Notes: generated by a model not told the origin, from the letters alone. A stretch of 64,000 nucleotides of DNA from Streptomyces sp. HPF1205 (GCF_020400825.1 NZ_JAINVH010000010.1:186001-250000); one strand, 5' to 3'. Positions 1 through 8,952 are shown, counted from the first letter of the stretch. Numbers and translations are program-made.

Positions 1-100
1 TGGCGAACCGGCTCAGCAGCCAGGTGAAGTCGGCTGCGGCGGCCCGCAGGTCGCCGGGCGCGACCTGGTCTGCCTGGGAGTCCCCTGTCGGCGTTGTCAC
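1..100 (-). CDS. Roadblock/LC7 domain protein, conservon CvnB-like (partial, N-terminus only)
   Basis: The GTG start (98-100) overlaps the stop of the upstream sensor kinase as GTGA, the usual coupling of cvnA and cvnB. The visible 33 residues end in the segment DFTWLLSRFA, which resembles the first helix of actinobacterial roadblock/LC7 proteins that act with conservon kinases and small GTPases on the inner face of the membrane. The rest lies beyond the window start. Family assignment rests mainly on position and this short stretch. Confidence 0.75.
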   Translation of the reverse strand, partial: MTTPTGDSQADQVAPGDLRAAAADFTWLLSRFA

Positions 101-2991
101 TGCTGCGCTCCTTCCGGAAGCCCTGCTCGGTGCTCGGTGGTGCCGGGTTCGTCCGCGGTGGCGGCGCTGTCGCGATGTGCGCGCTCCACCGCCGCCTCGA
201 ACTCCTCCAGTTCGTTCCTGACCGCCTCGGCGTCGGCGATCCTGGGTTCCGGCCGCGTCGTGGGCCGGTCCCCGTCCCCCAGCGTCGCCCGGAGCGTCGC
301 CCCCCGTACCCGCCGGCGCAGCGGCCGTGCCTGCCCCCTGTCCGGTCGGGCGCCCGAGGGCGGCGCCGCCGTACGGGAGGTTACCGGTGCGGAGGCCGCG
401 GGGTCAGCGGTCGGTGCCGGTTCGGCCGCCGGGCCGGATTCCGGGCCGGATTCCGGCGCCGCCGCGGGGTCCGCGGTCCGCTCCCCGCCCTGCCGCGGGA
501 CCCGCCGGGGCAGCGGCGGGGCGCCGGAGCCCGCGCCGTCCCCGGCCGTGGTGCCGGGACCGTCCCCGGCCGGGGCGTCCGCGTCGTCGGCGGGCTCCCG
601 CACGGGATTGCTGCCTGCGTCCCCGCCCGGGTCGCCCGGCCGCGCCTGCGGCGGCGGACTCGGGGTCGCTGCCCGCGTTGTGTCCTCGCCCGCCGCGTCC
701 TCGCCCGCCGCGCCCTCGCCCGCCGTGTTCCGGGCGGCGCGGCGGCGCGGCAACGGCGGCACGGGGACGGCCTCCGGGCCGGCGCCGGCACTGTTGCCGG
801 GTCCGCCGCCGGGTCCGCCGCCGGGCCGGTCGCCGGACGCGCTCGCGTGCGGAAGCTCGGGCAGGTCGGGTACGGTCGCGCCCTCCGGCAGGCCCCAGGC
901 GGGCTCGCGTCCCGGCGGCCCCCACTCGGGCAGTTCCTCGGCCGCGGCGAGCAGCGCCTCACGGGCGTCGACGTTGCGCGCGCCCGGGCCCGTCGTGTCG
1001 TACGCCGGGCCGTCGGCGAAGTGGCTCATCAGCAGGAGCAGCGTCGAGGGCAGAGCCACCTGGCTGGTGAGGCCGCCGCCCGGGGTCCTGCTGAGCGTGA
1101 CGCGCATGCCCCAGCGGCGGGCCAGGCTGCCGACGACGAACAGGCCGAGCACCTTGGTCGGCACCAGGTCGAGGCGTTCACGGCGTATCAGCCGGGCGTT
1201 CTCCTCGGCGAGGCGTTCGGGGTCCATGCCCAGCCCGTGGTCGCTGATCGCGATCAGCGCGCCGTCCGGCCCGTTGCGCACGACGACCTCGACCGGGCTG
1301 CCGGCCGGGGAGAACGACACGGCGTTCTCCACGAGCTCGGCGAGCATCAGGGTCAGGTCGGCGATGATGTCGGGCGCGACGGTCACGTCGCTGTCGGCAC
1401 GCAGGGACACCCGCTGGTACCCCTCGATCCGGCCGAGCGCGGCGCGCACCACGTTGGTCAGCAGTGTCGGCCCCGCGTCGAGTCCGGGCTCACGGATGCC
1501 GGCCAGCAGCATCAGGCTGTCGGCGTTGCGCTGCAGGCGTGAGGCGAGGTGGTCGATGCGGTAGAGCCGGTCGAGCAGTTCCGGATCCGTCTCGCCGCGC
1601 TCGACGGCGTCGATCAGCGAGAGCTGACGAGCCGTCAGGTTGCTGATGCGGCGGCCGACGTTGCCGAACATCTCGGCGACGTTGCGGCGGCTGAGCACCT
1701 GGCGCTCCAGCAGGGCGGTGGCGGTGCCCTGGACCCGGTTGAACGCCTCGGCGAGGTCGCCGATCTCGTCGTGGGCCAGGACCGGGACCTCGGGCAGCCG
1801 GGGCGCGCCGGCGTCGTCCGCGTCGTCGTCGGCGACGCGCGCCAGTTCCTGCCCCGCTGTCTCGGCGACCTGGACGGCGGCGCCGGTGAGCGCCTGCACG
1901 GGCCGGATCACCGAGCGGCGGACGGCGACCGACAGGGCCAGCCACCCGATGAAGGCCACCAGGGCCGCGCCCAGCAGCAGCGCGGCCCGCCACCATGCGC
2001 GGTTGGAGGCGGCGTCGGCGCGGGAGGCGATCTGGTCGATCAGCGAGTTGGTGATGCTCAGCCGGTTCTGGGCCTCGGCGCGGTACTGGGGGTACGAGCG
2101 CAGTGCCCTGGTGAACGCCGCGCGCACCTGCCGGGCCCCGGTGGCCTCCAGGGAGCTGGGGTCGACCTGCAGCGCCGCGTACTGCAGGTCGATGGTGTTC
2201 CACGTCGGGTTCTGCTCGATCCCGGCCAGTTCGCCGCGCTGCCGGTCCGTGGCGAACCGGCCGAAACGCGCGGCCTGGTCGGCGTAACGGCGTTCGTCCC
2301 CGACGGCGTTGACGAACTCGATCAGCGCGTTGGTGTCGCCGGTCTGGGCGGAGAACACGGCCGTCTCGAAGGAGCTGTGTGCCGCCTCCGCCCGCAGCAG
2401 GGAGTCCAGCAGGCTGCCCGTGCGGGTGTCGGCGAGGTTCCGGTCCAGGCCGAGGCCGTCGATGAGGCCGTCGATCGCGGACAGGTACGCGGGGTCGATG
2501 TTGTCGGCGGGCAGGTAGCTCTGCTCGACCGTGGAGCGCAGGCTCCCCCAGCCGTTGATCCCGTCCAGCACCTGAGCCTCGGCCGCGGGCAGCCGGGAGC
2601 CGAAGGTCAGCCGCACCATCTGCACCTGGGCGTCGACCGCGGCGCGCGCGTCCCGGTAGTCGCTCAGCGAGGGGCGGCGGCCGGAGGTGGCGGCCTCGTA
2701 CCGTACGGACAGCAGGAGCGCCTGCTGGTGCTCGGTCTGCACGCAGTCGACGAGTTCGGCGACCTGGCGGCTGTCGCGGACCAGGCGGGCCGCGGAGGCG
2801 GCGTGCCTGGCCTGGCCGACCAGGCCGGTGATGACATAGGCGAGCAGCAGGCCGACCACGACCAGCGGGACGCCGACGAGCACGGTGAGCTTGCGGCGGA
2901 ACGGCCACCGGTCGGCGAAGCTGCGCCGGGCCTGCGGCCCTTGCGGCACCCGGACCGGCCGCGCCGGCCCGTCCACCTCCTCCACGGACAC
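97..2991 (-). CDS. Nitrate/nitrite-sensor-type histidine kinase, conservon CvnA-like
   Basis: Predicted membrane sensor kinase of 964 aa heading a conservon operon. A membrane segment near residues 34-58 (LTVLVGVPLVVVGLLLAYVI) is followed by a ~270-residue extracytoplasmic region of the nitrate/nitrite sensing type, a second membrane segment near 325-348, a HAMP linker and a HATPase domain (N-box ELVENAVSFSPAG, G-box HGLGM). The DHLASRLQRNA helix before the ATPase domain is typical of CvnA. Roughly the last 300 residues are Pro/Ala/Gly/Glu-rich and probably disordered. The GTG at 2989-2991 was chosen because GGAGGA lies just upstream and the frame further upstream lacks family-like sequence. 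The spacing is short, so the start is not certain. It is translationally coupled to the next gene by GTGA. Confidence 0.88.
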   Translation of the reverse strand: MSVEEVDGPARPVRVPQGPQARRSFADRWPFRRKLTVLVGVPLVVVGLLLAYVITGLVGQARHAASAARLVRDSRQVAELVDCVQTEHQQALLLSVRYEAATSGRRPSLSDYRDARAAVDAQVQMVRLTFGSRLPAAEAQVLDGINGWGSLRSTVEQSYLPADNIDPAYLSAIDGLIDGLGLDRNLADTRTGSLLDSLLRAEAAHSSFETAVFSAQTGDTNALIEFVNAVGDERRYADQAARFGRFATDRQRGELAGIEQNPTWNTIDLQYAALQVDPSSLEATGARQVRAAFTRALRSYPQYRAEAQNRLSITNSLIDQIASRADAASNRAWWRAALLLGAALVAFIGWLALSVAVRRSVIRPVQALTGAAVQVAETAGQELARVADDDADDAGAPRLPEVPVLAHDEIGDLAEAFNRVQGTATALLERQVLSRRNVAEMFGNVGRRISNLTARQLSLIDAVERGETDPELLDRLYRIDHLASRLQRNADSLMLLAGIREPGLDAGPTLLTNVVRAALGRIEGYQRVSLRADSDVTVAPDIIADLTLMLAELVENAVSFSPAGSPVEVVVRNGPDGALIAISDHGLGMDPERLAEENARLIRRERLDLVPTKVLGLFVVGSLARRWGMRVTLSRTPGGGLTSQVALPSTLLLLMSHFADGPAYDTTGPGARNVDAREALLAAAEELPEWGPPGREPAWGLPEGATVPDLPELPHASASGDRPGGGPGGGPGNSAGAGPEAVPVPPLPRRRAARNTAGEGAAGEDAAGEDTTRAATPSPPPQARPGDPGGDAGSNPVREPADDADAPAGDGPGTTAGDGAGSGAPPLPRRVPRQGGERTADPAAAPESGPESGPAAEPAPTADPAASAPVTSRTAAPPSGARPDRGQARPLRRRVRGATLRATLGDGDRPTTRPEPRIADAEAVRNELEEFEAAVERAHRDSAATADEPGTTEHRAGLPEGAQQ

Positions 2992-3394
2992 CAGTCCTCC
3001 CGCGTCGCTTCCCCTCGGCTCACCCACCCTCCCGCTCGGCCGCGGGGAACGGCCACCGGCCGTGGAGGGTCGTTGGGCCGCGGCGCCGAGTGGGGACAAG
3101 GACGGGACGCCAGAACACCGCGCTTTGTCGATCACCGGGCCAACTGCTCGGAGACTACCGCCTTCCGGTGACCAGTAACGACCCCCCGGCCAAACATCCG
3201 TGTCAAAAGCCACGCCGGGGCCGCGCATCGTCGGCCACCAGGGCGGATAGCTGTCCGGTGGGCATCGATGCCAATCAGTGACCGGGACGCTATTGACTCG
3301 ATCCGAACCGGCTGGATTGGATCTCGAATCGAAGCACGCTGTGAAATGGTTCGATCACCACATCGACAACCCTGCGAGCCCGGAAGCGGTAACC
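2992..3394. other. Divergent intergenic region, 403 bp
   Basis: No gene with convincing coding character lies here. The left part should hold the promoter of the sensor kinase operon. The right part holds a sigma-70-like promoter for the binding lipoprotein (listed separately) and a loose inverted repeat ATCGAA (3328-3333) / TTCGAT (3350-3355) with a 16-nt spacer, of unknown meaning. Confidence 0.6.
3293..3322 (+). promoter_or_regulatory. Candidate sigma-70-type promoter of the binding lipoprotein gene
   Basis: TTGACT at 3293-3298 and TTGGAT at 3317-3322 are separated by 18 nt, which fits the -35/-10 layout of vegetative promoters in Streptomyces. It would give a leader of about 65 nt before the GTG at 3395. 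Based on consensus only. Confidence 0.4.
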
Positions 3395-4360
3395 GTGACT
3401 TCTCAACGGAAGAACTGGTCCAGCCCGACGTTCCTTCGCCTGTCCGCGGTGGCCGTCGTCGCCGCGGTGACGGCGCCGCTGCTGGCGGGCTGCGGCTCGT
3501 CCTCATCGGACAAGACCAAGGACCCGCTGGCAGGTTCCAAGCCGAGCGGCAGCACCGTGGTCGTCGGCTCCAACAACTTCGCCGAGAGCACCCTGCTCGC
3601 CGACATCTACGGCGAGGCGCTCAAGGCCAAGGGCATCAAGGTCACCTACAAGCCCAACATCGGCACCCGGGAGACCACCTACGGCCTGCTGAAGAACGGC
3701 GCGGTGACCGTGCTGCCCGAGTACAACGGCGCCCTGCTGGCCTACCTGGACCCGAAGGCCGCGCCGACCACCATGGAGGCGACGGACAGCGCCATAACCC
3801 AGAAGCTCGACCCCAAGCTGACGGTGCTGCAGCCGTCGGCCGCGCAGGACAAGGACTCGCTGACGGTCAACGCTGACACCGCGAAGAAGTACGGCCTCAC
3901 GTCGGCCTCCACCATCGCGGACCTCGCCAAGCACGGCTCGGAGATCACGATCGGCGGCTCACCGGAGTTCCAGACCCGCCAGCAGGGCCTGGTGGGCCTG
4001 AAGTCGGTCTACGGCCTGACACCGAAGTCGTTCAAGGCGCTCGACGCCGGTGGTGCGCTGACCGAGCAGGCGCTGAAGAACGGCAACGTCCAGGCGGCCG
4101 ACATCTTCACCACGGACACGACCATCTCCAAGGAGAAGTTCGTCGTCCTGCAGGACCCGAAGAACCTCTTCGGCTTCGAGAACGTCCTGCCGCTGGTCTA
4201 CAAGTCGGCGCTGCCGCAGGCCGGTGTCGCCGCCCTCAACGCGGTGTCGGCCAAGCTCGACACCAAGACGCTGCTCGATCTCGACACGCAGGTGCAGACC
4301 GAGAGCAAGGACCCGCTCGCCGTCGCCAAGGCGTGGCTGTCCTCGGCCGGCCTGGTCTGA
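3395..4360 (+). CDS. ABC transporter substrate-binding lipoprotein, glycine betaine/choline (ProX/OpuC) type
   Basis: Exported lipoprotein of 321 aa that should bind a quaternary ammonium compound for ABC uptake. The signal peptide ends in the lipobox LAGC with the modified Cys at residue 33. The mature part begins with a Ser/Lys linker and then the signature start of this family (VVGSNNFAEST, then GTRETTYGLL and LPEYNGALL). A GTG at 3395 was chosen because it places the signal peptide at the N-terminus and has GGAAG 8 nt upstream. No ATPase or permease gene is visible near it, so it is an orphan binding subunit here. The ammonia-lyase homologue starts 37 nt downstream in the same direction, so the two are probably co-transcribed. 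Confidence 0.87.
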   Translation: MTSQRKNWSSPTFLRLSAVAVVAAVTAPLLAGCGSSSSDKTKDPLAGSKPSGSTVVVGSNNFAESTLLADIYGEALKAKGIKVTYKPNIGTRETTYGLLKNGAVTVLPEYNGALLAYLDPKAAPTTMEATDSAITQKLDPKLTVLQPSAAQDKDSLTVNADTAKKYGLTSASTIADLAKHGSEITIGGSPEFQTRQQGLVGLKSVYGLTPKSFKALDAGGALTEQALKNGNVQAADIFTTDTTISKEKFVVLQDPKNLFGFENVLPLVYKSALPQAGVAALNAVSAKLDTKTLLDLDTQVQTESKDPLAVAKAWLSSAGLV

Positions 4361-4397
4361 GCCGGCGCGCCGCCCGGACACTGGGAGGCCCGAGGAC

Positions 4398-5999
4398 GTG
4401 ACCGCCGCTCCCGGCGCCCCCTCGCGCCGCCCGCACCGCACGACGGCCGTCTCCCGCGCGCGGGAGGCGGCCGTGGTCCTTGACGGGTCGGGTCTGGACG
4501 CCGCGGCGGTGGCCCGCCTCGCGGACCGGTCGGCGGTGCCCGAGGTGCCGCCCGCGGCGCTGGCCCGCGCCGAGCGCTCGTGGCACACGGCGAGGCGGCT
4601 GGCCGCGGGCGGCCGGATGTACGGGCGGGACACCGGCGTCGGCGCCAACCGCATGGTGTTCCTCAGCGACGAGGACCGGGCGGACCAGGACCTGCGGCTG
4701 CTGCGCAGCCACGCGGGCGGTGTCGGCGCCCTGCTGCCGGCCCGTCAGGTCCGGGCCATGCTGGCGGTGCGCGCCAACCAGTTGCTCGCCGGGGGCTCCG
4801 GGGCGCAGCCGGTGATCGTGGAGGCTCTGGTGGCCGCGCTGCGGCTGGGCGTCCGTCCGGCGGTGCACGAGTTCGGCGCGGTCGGCACCGGCGACCTGAC
4901 GGCGCTGGCCGAGACCGGCCTCACCCTGATCGGCGAACTCCCGTGGCGGTACGGGGGCGAGCCGGGCGACGGCGGGCCCGCCGTGTCCGCCGGCGGGCGG
5001 CGCGAGGGGCCCGGCGGGGAACCGGCCGTGGCCGGGCGGCCAGTACCGCCGCCGGTGCGGCTGGAGCCCGGTGACGGGCTGGCGCTGATGAGCAGCAACG
5101 CCCTGACTCTCGGTCAGGCGGCCCTGGTCTGCCACGACATCGACGTCCTGCTGCGGGCCTCGCACGTCGTGGCGGCGCTCTCGCTGGCCGCGGTCTCCGG
5201 CTCCCTGGAGGCGTACGCGGCCCCGGTGCACGCCCTGCGGCCGTACCCGGGGACCGTGCGCGCGGCGGCGGAGGTGCGCAGGCTGCTGGGGGTCCCGGAG
5301 CGGCCGCGGGCGGCGGCCCGGCGGATCCAGGATCCTTACGGCTTCCGGGCGTTCCCGCAGGCGCACGGTCCCGCGCTGGAGGCGGTCGACGCGCTGCACC
5401 GGGTCGTCGCCGTCGAGGTCAACTGCCCCTCGGAGAACCCGCTGATCAGTGAGGACGGGCCGGACGGCGGGCCGGCCGTCTACCACCACGGCGGCTTCTT
5501 CGCCGCTCCGCTGGGCCTGGCGCTCGACCAGTTGTGCCTGGCGCTGCTGCAGACCGGCCGGCTGTCCGCGGCGCGGCTGTCCCACCTGGGCGACCCGGAC
5601 ATCACGGGGCTGCGGCCGTTCCTCGCGGGAGGTTCCGCGGCCGGTTCGGGGATGATGATCCTGGAGTACAGCGCCAACTCGGCGCTGGCCGAACTGCGGC
5701 TGAGCGCCGATCCGGCCTCGGCGGGGCACACGGTGCTCTCCCGCGGCCTTGAGGAGGCGGCGAGCTTCGCGTCCCAGGCGGTGCGGCAGGCGCAGCGCGC
5801 GGTGGACGCCTACCGCCTGGTGCTGGCCTGCGAACTGGTCGCCGCCGTACGGGCGGTGCGCGCCCACCCGGGCCCCTGGCCGGACGCCCCGGCGTTCACG
5901 GTCCTGGCCGCCGGCCTGCCGGCCGCGACCGAGGACCGCCCGCTGACCCCCGACGTGGAGGCGGCCGCGCGGCTGCTGCCGACGCTGGCGCGGCTGTGA
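4398..5999 (+). CDS. Histidine/aromatic amino acid ammonia-lyase homologue with atypical cofactor triad
   Basis: A 533-residue member of the HAL/PAL/TAL fold. Family landmarks include YGRDTGVG near the N-terminus, LMSSNALTLG in place of the INGT region, QDPYGFRAFPQ, SENPL and the helical C-terminal half. In true ammonia-lyases an Ala-Ser-Gly triad inside GSVGASGDLAPL cyclises to the MIO electrophile. Here the matching stretch reads GAVGTGDLTALAE, so the triad is Gly-Thr-Gly (codons at 4884-4892). Canonical MIO formation is therefore doubtful and the reaction cannot be assigned. The GTG start has GGGAGG 9 nt upstream. Probably in one transcript with the upstream betaine-type binding protein. 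Confidence 0.8.
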   Translation: MTAAPGAPSRRPHRTTAVSRAREAAVVLDGSGLDAAAVARLADRSAVPEVPPAALARAERSWHTARRLAAGGRMYGRDTGVGANRMVFLSDEDRADQDLRLLRSHAGGVGALLPARQVRAMLAVRANQLLAGGSGAQPVIVEALVAALRLGVRPAVHEFGAVGTGDLTALAETGLTLIGELPWRYGGEPGDGGPAVSAGGRREGPGGEPAVAGRPVPPPVRLEPGDGLALMSSNALTLGQAALVCHDIDVLLRASHVVAALSLAAVSGSLEAYAAPVHALRPYPGTVRAAAEVRRLLGVPERPRAAARRIQDPYGFRAFPQAHGPALEAVDALHRVVAVEVNCPSENPLISEDGPDGGPAVYHHGGFFAAPLGLALDQLCLALLQTGRLSAARLSHLGDPDITGLRPFLAGGSAAGSGMMILEYSANSALAELRLSADPASAGHTVLSRGLEEAASFASQAVRQAQRAVDAYRLVLACELVAAVRAVRAHPGPWPDAPAFTVLAAGLPAATEDRPLTPDVEAAARLLPTLARL

Positions 6000-6003
6000 C
6001 GGG

Positions 6004-6034
6004 GGCGTGGCCGGGCCCGGGGCCCGGCCACGCC
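6004..6034. terminator. Bidirectional terminator between the lyase homologue and the GH12 gene
   Basis: A perfect 14-bp stem (6004-6017 with 6021-6034) around a CGG loop lies between two converging genes. There is no T-tract, as is common for GC-rich actinomycete terminators. Confidence 0.8.
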
Positions 6035-6050
6035 GGCTTCGGTCGTGCCG

Positions 6051-6080
6051 CTGTCCGCCGGTGTCCGCCGCTGTCCGCCG
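6051..6080. repeat. Three tandem 10-bp repeats
   Basis: CTGTCCGCCG, GTGTCCGCCG and CTGTCCGCCG follow each other directly, 3 bp past the stop codon of the GH12 gene. Probably a neutral short tandem duplication in the 3' untranslated region. Confidence 0.7.
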
Positions 6081-6083
6081 CGG

Positions 6084-7496
6084 TCAGCTCGCCGTGCAGG
6101 TCAGCGTGGGGACCGGGTTGCTGCCGCTGTAGGTGCCCTGGAAGCCGAACTGGGTGGCGGCGGCCGGGGCGATGGCCCCGTTGTAGCCCAGGTTGGCCGC
6201 GCTCACCGAGGCACCCGACTGGGTGACGGTGGCGTTCCAGGCGTTGGTGACCTGCTGGCTCCCGGCGTAGGTCCAGCTCACCGTCCAGCCATGGGTCGGC
6301 GCCGACCCCTTGTTGGTGACGGTGACGTCGGCGGTGAAGCCGTTGCCCCAGTCGCTGGCGACGGTGTAGGTGGCCGTGCACCCGCTGCCGGTACCGCCGC
6401 CGGAGGCCGCGGTCGTGGCGGTCACCGCGGCCGAGGCCGCCGAGGTGTTGCCCGCCGCGTCGCGGGCCTTGACGGTGTAGGTGTAGGGCGTCGAGGCGGC
6501 CAGCCCGGTGTCGGTGAACGAGGTGCCGGCCGTGGTGCCCGCCAGTGTGCCGCCGCGGTACACGTCGTAGGCGGTGACGCCGACGTTGTCGGTCGAGGGG
6601 GACCAGCTCAGCGAGGCGGACGACGCGGTGGTGCCGGTCACGGTGAGGCCGGCCGGGGTGGACGGGGCCTGGGTGTCGCCGCCGGTGCTCCCGCCCGTGC
6701 TCGCGCTGAAGGAGAAGCTGTTGGTGGCCAGGCCCTGCCCGCCCTGCCAGATCTCGAAGCCCGCCTCGGCGTCGATGAGGTAGTGCGAGGGGTTGACCGA
6801 GCCGCGGTTGGTGGCGTCGGCGATGAGCGCCTTGACGTCCAGGTTGTTCACCGCGGTGGCGCCGCCCTGCAGGACGTAGGAGATGATCTTCCAGGAGGTC
6901 TGCTGGCCGGTCCACACGTCCCAGTTGTGGCCCGCCGCCGAGGAGGTGCCGGTCTTCCCGCCGAACGGCTGCACGCCGCCTCGGGAGTTGATCCAGATCA
7001 TGATCTCGGTGCCGTCGGGCTGTCCCGAGGTGGTGGGCGTGGAGTTGATCCACAGGTCGTACGCGACATCGTAGGCGCCCGACGCGGGCTGCGTGGTGCT
7101 CCACGAGCTGACGGCGCTGCCCAGCTTGCTCACCTGGATGGGCAGCCCGCTGTTCGGGGTGCACTCGCCCCAGTGGCAACCCTTGAAGATGGACGGGTAC
7201 GTGGCCGGGGCGCCGCCGCTCAGGTTGAAGTCGGCGGTGTCCACCGACCAGGCGGTGCCACCGGTGTAGGTGATGCACTGCTGGGCCGTGGAGTTCCACT
7301 CGTTGGCCTGGATGGTGTAGTCGCCGGCCGCGATGACGCCCTGCGGGTCGCACGTGCGCACGGTCGCGGCGTGCGCCGGCTGGATCGCGGCCGCCGGCAG
7401 CAGCAGCGCGGCGGCCGCGGTCAGGGCGGCGAGCGCCGGGCGCAGCCGGCGGCCGCGCCGCGGGCGGGTGCGGAGTCTGGCCAGGAGGCGTGTCAC
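6084..7496 (-). CDS. Secreted GH12 endoglucanase with FnIII and CBM2 modules
   Basis: Extracellular beta-glucanase of 470 aa for plant cell-wall glucans. An Arg-rich N-region and a long hydrophobic stretch end at AQPAHA-type cleavage near residue 43. The GH12 catalytic domain follows (about 45-270) with the two expected Glu motifs TEIMIWIN (nucleophile) and FEIWQGG (acid/base). Next come a Thr/Gly linker, an FnIII domain (about 280-365, ending VTATTA) and a C-terminal CBM2 cellulose-binding domain (about 372-470, with W residues in WGNGF, GWTVSW and NAWNA and a Cys near each end). The GTG start is placed so that the signal peptide is N-terminal, with GAAGGGA upstream. A CebR operator lies about 50 bp upstream. 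Confidence 0.9.
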   Translation of the reverse strand: MTRLLARLRTRPRRGRRLRPALAALTAAAALLLPAAAIQPAHAATVRTCDPQGVIAAGDYTIQANEWNSTAQQCITYTGGTAWSVDTADFNLSGGAPATYPSIFKGCHWGECTPNSGLPIQVSKLGSAVSSWSTTQPASGAYDVAYDLWINSTPTTSGQPDGTEIMIWINSRGGVQPFGGKTGTSSAAGHNWDVWTGQQTSWKIISYVLQGGATAVNNLDVKALIADATNRGSVNPSHYLIDAEAGFEIWQGGQGLATNSFSFSASTGGSTGGDTQAPSTPAGLTVTGTTASSASLSWSPSTDNVGVTAYDVYRGGTLAGTTAGTSFTDTGLAASTPYTYTVKARDAAGNTSAASAAVTATTAASGGGTGSGCTATYTVASDWGNGFTADVTVTNKGSAPTHGWTVSWTYAGSQQVTNAWNATVTQSGASVSAANLGYNGAIAPAAATQFGFQGTYSGSNPVPTLTCTAS

Positions 7497-7546
7497 TTCG
7501 GTGATCCCTTCACCGGTGTGTGGGGGGAGGACCGGCCGCGGAGCCT

Positions 7547-7560
7547 TGGGAGCGCTCCCA
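7547..7560. promoter_or_regulatory. CebR operator (perfect 14-bp palindrome)
   Basis: The sequence TGGGAGCGCTCCCA matches the CebR consensus known from Streptomyces cellulase and cellobiose-transport genes. It lies 51 bp upstream of the GH12 start codon, where repression released by cellobiose would be expected. Confidence 0.88.
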
Positions 7561-7695
7561 CGTCGATCGCACCACATGAAGCCAGTCCGCCGCCTGGCCG
7601 TCAAGGGGGTGTGCGGTGCCTTCAGGAGACGAAGGCGGACGCCGGGACCCGCGGTTCTCCGCGCCTCGCGCGCCTCAGGAGGGGGCCTGCGGGCG

Positions 7696-8742
7696 TCAGT
7701 GGCCGGCGGGCGACGGGGGCGCGCTCGGGACGCCGCCCCCGTGGCCGCGGCCGGGCGCGGCGGGAAGCGCCAGGTAGGCGCGGATGACGGTGCCGCGCGG
7801 GCCGGTCTGGGTGCGGACCAGGTCAGCGAGGTGGTTGACCATCAGCAGGCCGCGCCCGCCGGGCCTGCCCGGCGGGGGGACGCGGCGGCCTGCCAGCGGG
7901 TCGGCGAGCCGGCCGCGGTCGCGTACCTCGCACACGAGGTGGCCGTCCTCGGCCCACAGCCGGATCTCGCCCGACCCGCCGCCGTGCAGCACGCTGTTGG
8001 TGGTGAGTTCGGCGACCGCGAGCGACAGGTCCTCCAGCCCGGTCCGGCCGGCCCCGAACCCCGCGGCCACCCGTACCGCGAACTCCCGCGCCTCCCGCAG
8101 GCGTTCGTCGTCGAAGGCGAAGACCGCGGGGTGCCGGGGCTCGGGCAGCGGGGTGTTGTACGCGGCCACGACGTGCTCGGGCGCGTAGGCCCGGCTGCGC
8201 CGCTCGCTGCCGTTCTCGATGACGACGGGATGGGTGGCCCAGGCGTCCGCGAGCACCCCGGGGGCCAGCGCGCGGGCGTCGTACGGGCACAGGATGGTCG
8301 CCGCCCGCCCGTGGAAGGCCATGTTGATCAGGGCCTCGTGCTGGGCGCAGGCGGGGTACTCCAGTTCGCTGCGGCCCGGCCAGACCGGCTCGCCGATGAT
8401 CCGGACCGGGCCCGGGCCCCGGGTGTCGCAGAAGGCGCGGAGCACGCCGGGGATGATCCGCCCCGGATTGCGCCCGGCCGCGGACATGTCGGTGAAGTGC
8501 ACGGCGTCGGCGCTGCCGCCCAGGGCGGTGCGCAGCAGGGCGAGGCGGGGCGCGGGCACGGCGACCGCCACCGGCTCGCCCACGGCCAGGCCCTGGCGTA
8601 CGAAGGCCACGGTGGCGTCGAGGTACTCGTCGTCTCCGCGGTAGAACAGCGCGGGGTGCGAGAAAGCCGGGTCGGGCCCCCCGCTTCCCGGGGCCGCCGA
8701 TGGCTCCGGCGCCGTCCCGCGCCGGCCGTCCGCGGACTCCAC
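7696..8742 (-). CDS. MEDS sensor plus HATPase (anti-sigma/serine-kinase-like) regulator
   Basis: A soluble 348-aa protein with two parts. Residues ~25-200 match the MEDS (DcmR-like) sensory domain that begins FSHPALFYRGDDEYL. Residues ~215-325 form a GHKL ATPase domain with N-box ELTTNSVLHGG and G-box GGRGLLMVNHLADLV. There is no histidine phosphorylation motif. This combination is common in Streptomyces and usually acts like an RsbW-type anti-sigma factor or a serine kinase in stress signalling. The partner here is unknown because no anti-anti-sigma gene is adjacent. The start is GTG at 8740-8742 with a purine-rich stretch upstream. Confidence 0.8.
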   Translation of the reverse strand: MESADGRRGTAPEPSAAPGSGGPDPAFSHPALFYRGDDEYLDATVAFVRQGLAVGEPVAVAVPAPRLALLRTALGGSADAVHFTDMSAAGRNPGRIIPGVLRAFCDTRGPGPVRIIGEPVWPGRSELEYPACAQHEALINMAFHGRAATILCPYDARALAPGVLADAWATHPVVIENGSERRSRAYAPEHVVAAYNTPLPEPRHPAVFAFDDERLREAREFAVRVAAGFGAGRTGLEDLSLAVAELTTNSVLHGGGSGEIRLWAEDGHLVCEVRDRGRLADPLAGRRVPPPGRPGGRGLLMVNHLADLVRTQTGPRGTVIRAYLALPAAPGRGHGGGVPSAPPSPAGH

Positions 8743-8952
8743 TGCCCTCGCGCCCCTTCTCGCGTCCCGTACCGTTCCGCGCCGTCTCCTGCGCGCCTGC
8801 GCTGTCGGCGGGCGGCTCGGACACGTGTGCTGACCGCGCCAGTATGCGCCCCCACCTCGGCGATCTTCGCAACGGGGTCGCCGGTCCCGTCGCGCCGCGT
8901 GGCCGTCCCGGCGGCGCCCGGGGACCGGCCACGCGCGTGCCGTCCGTTCCCG

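Noticed and set aside
94..1542. Long open frames opposite the sensor kinase C-terminus
   Set aside because: They arise from GC-rich codon bias. The minus-strand frame carries the kinase domains.
3328..3355. ATCGAA/TTCGAT inverted repeat upstream of the binding lipoprotein
   Set aside because: Six-base arms with a 16-nt spacer are easily found by chance, and no known regulator fits.
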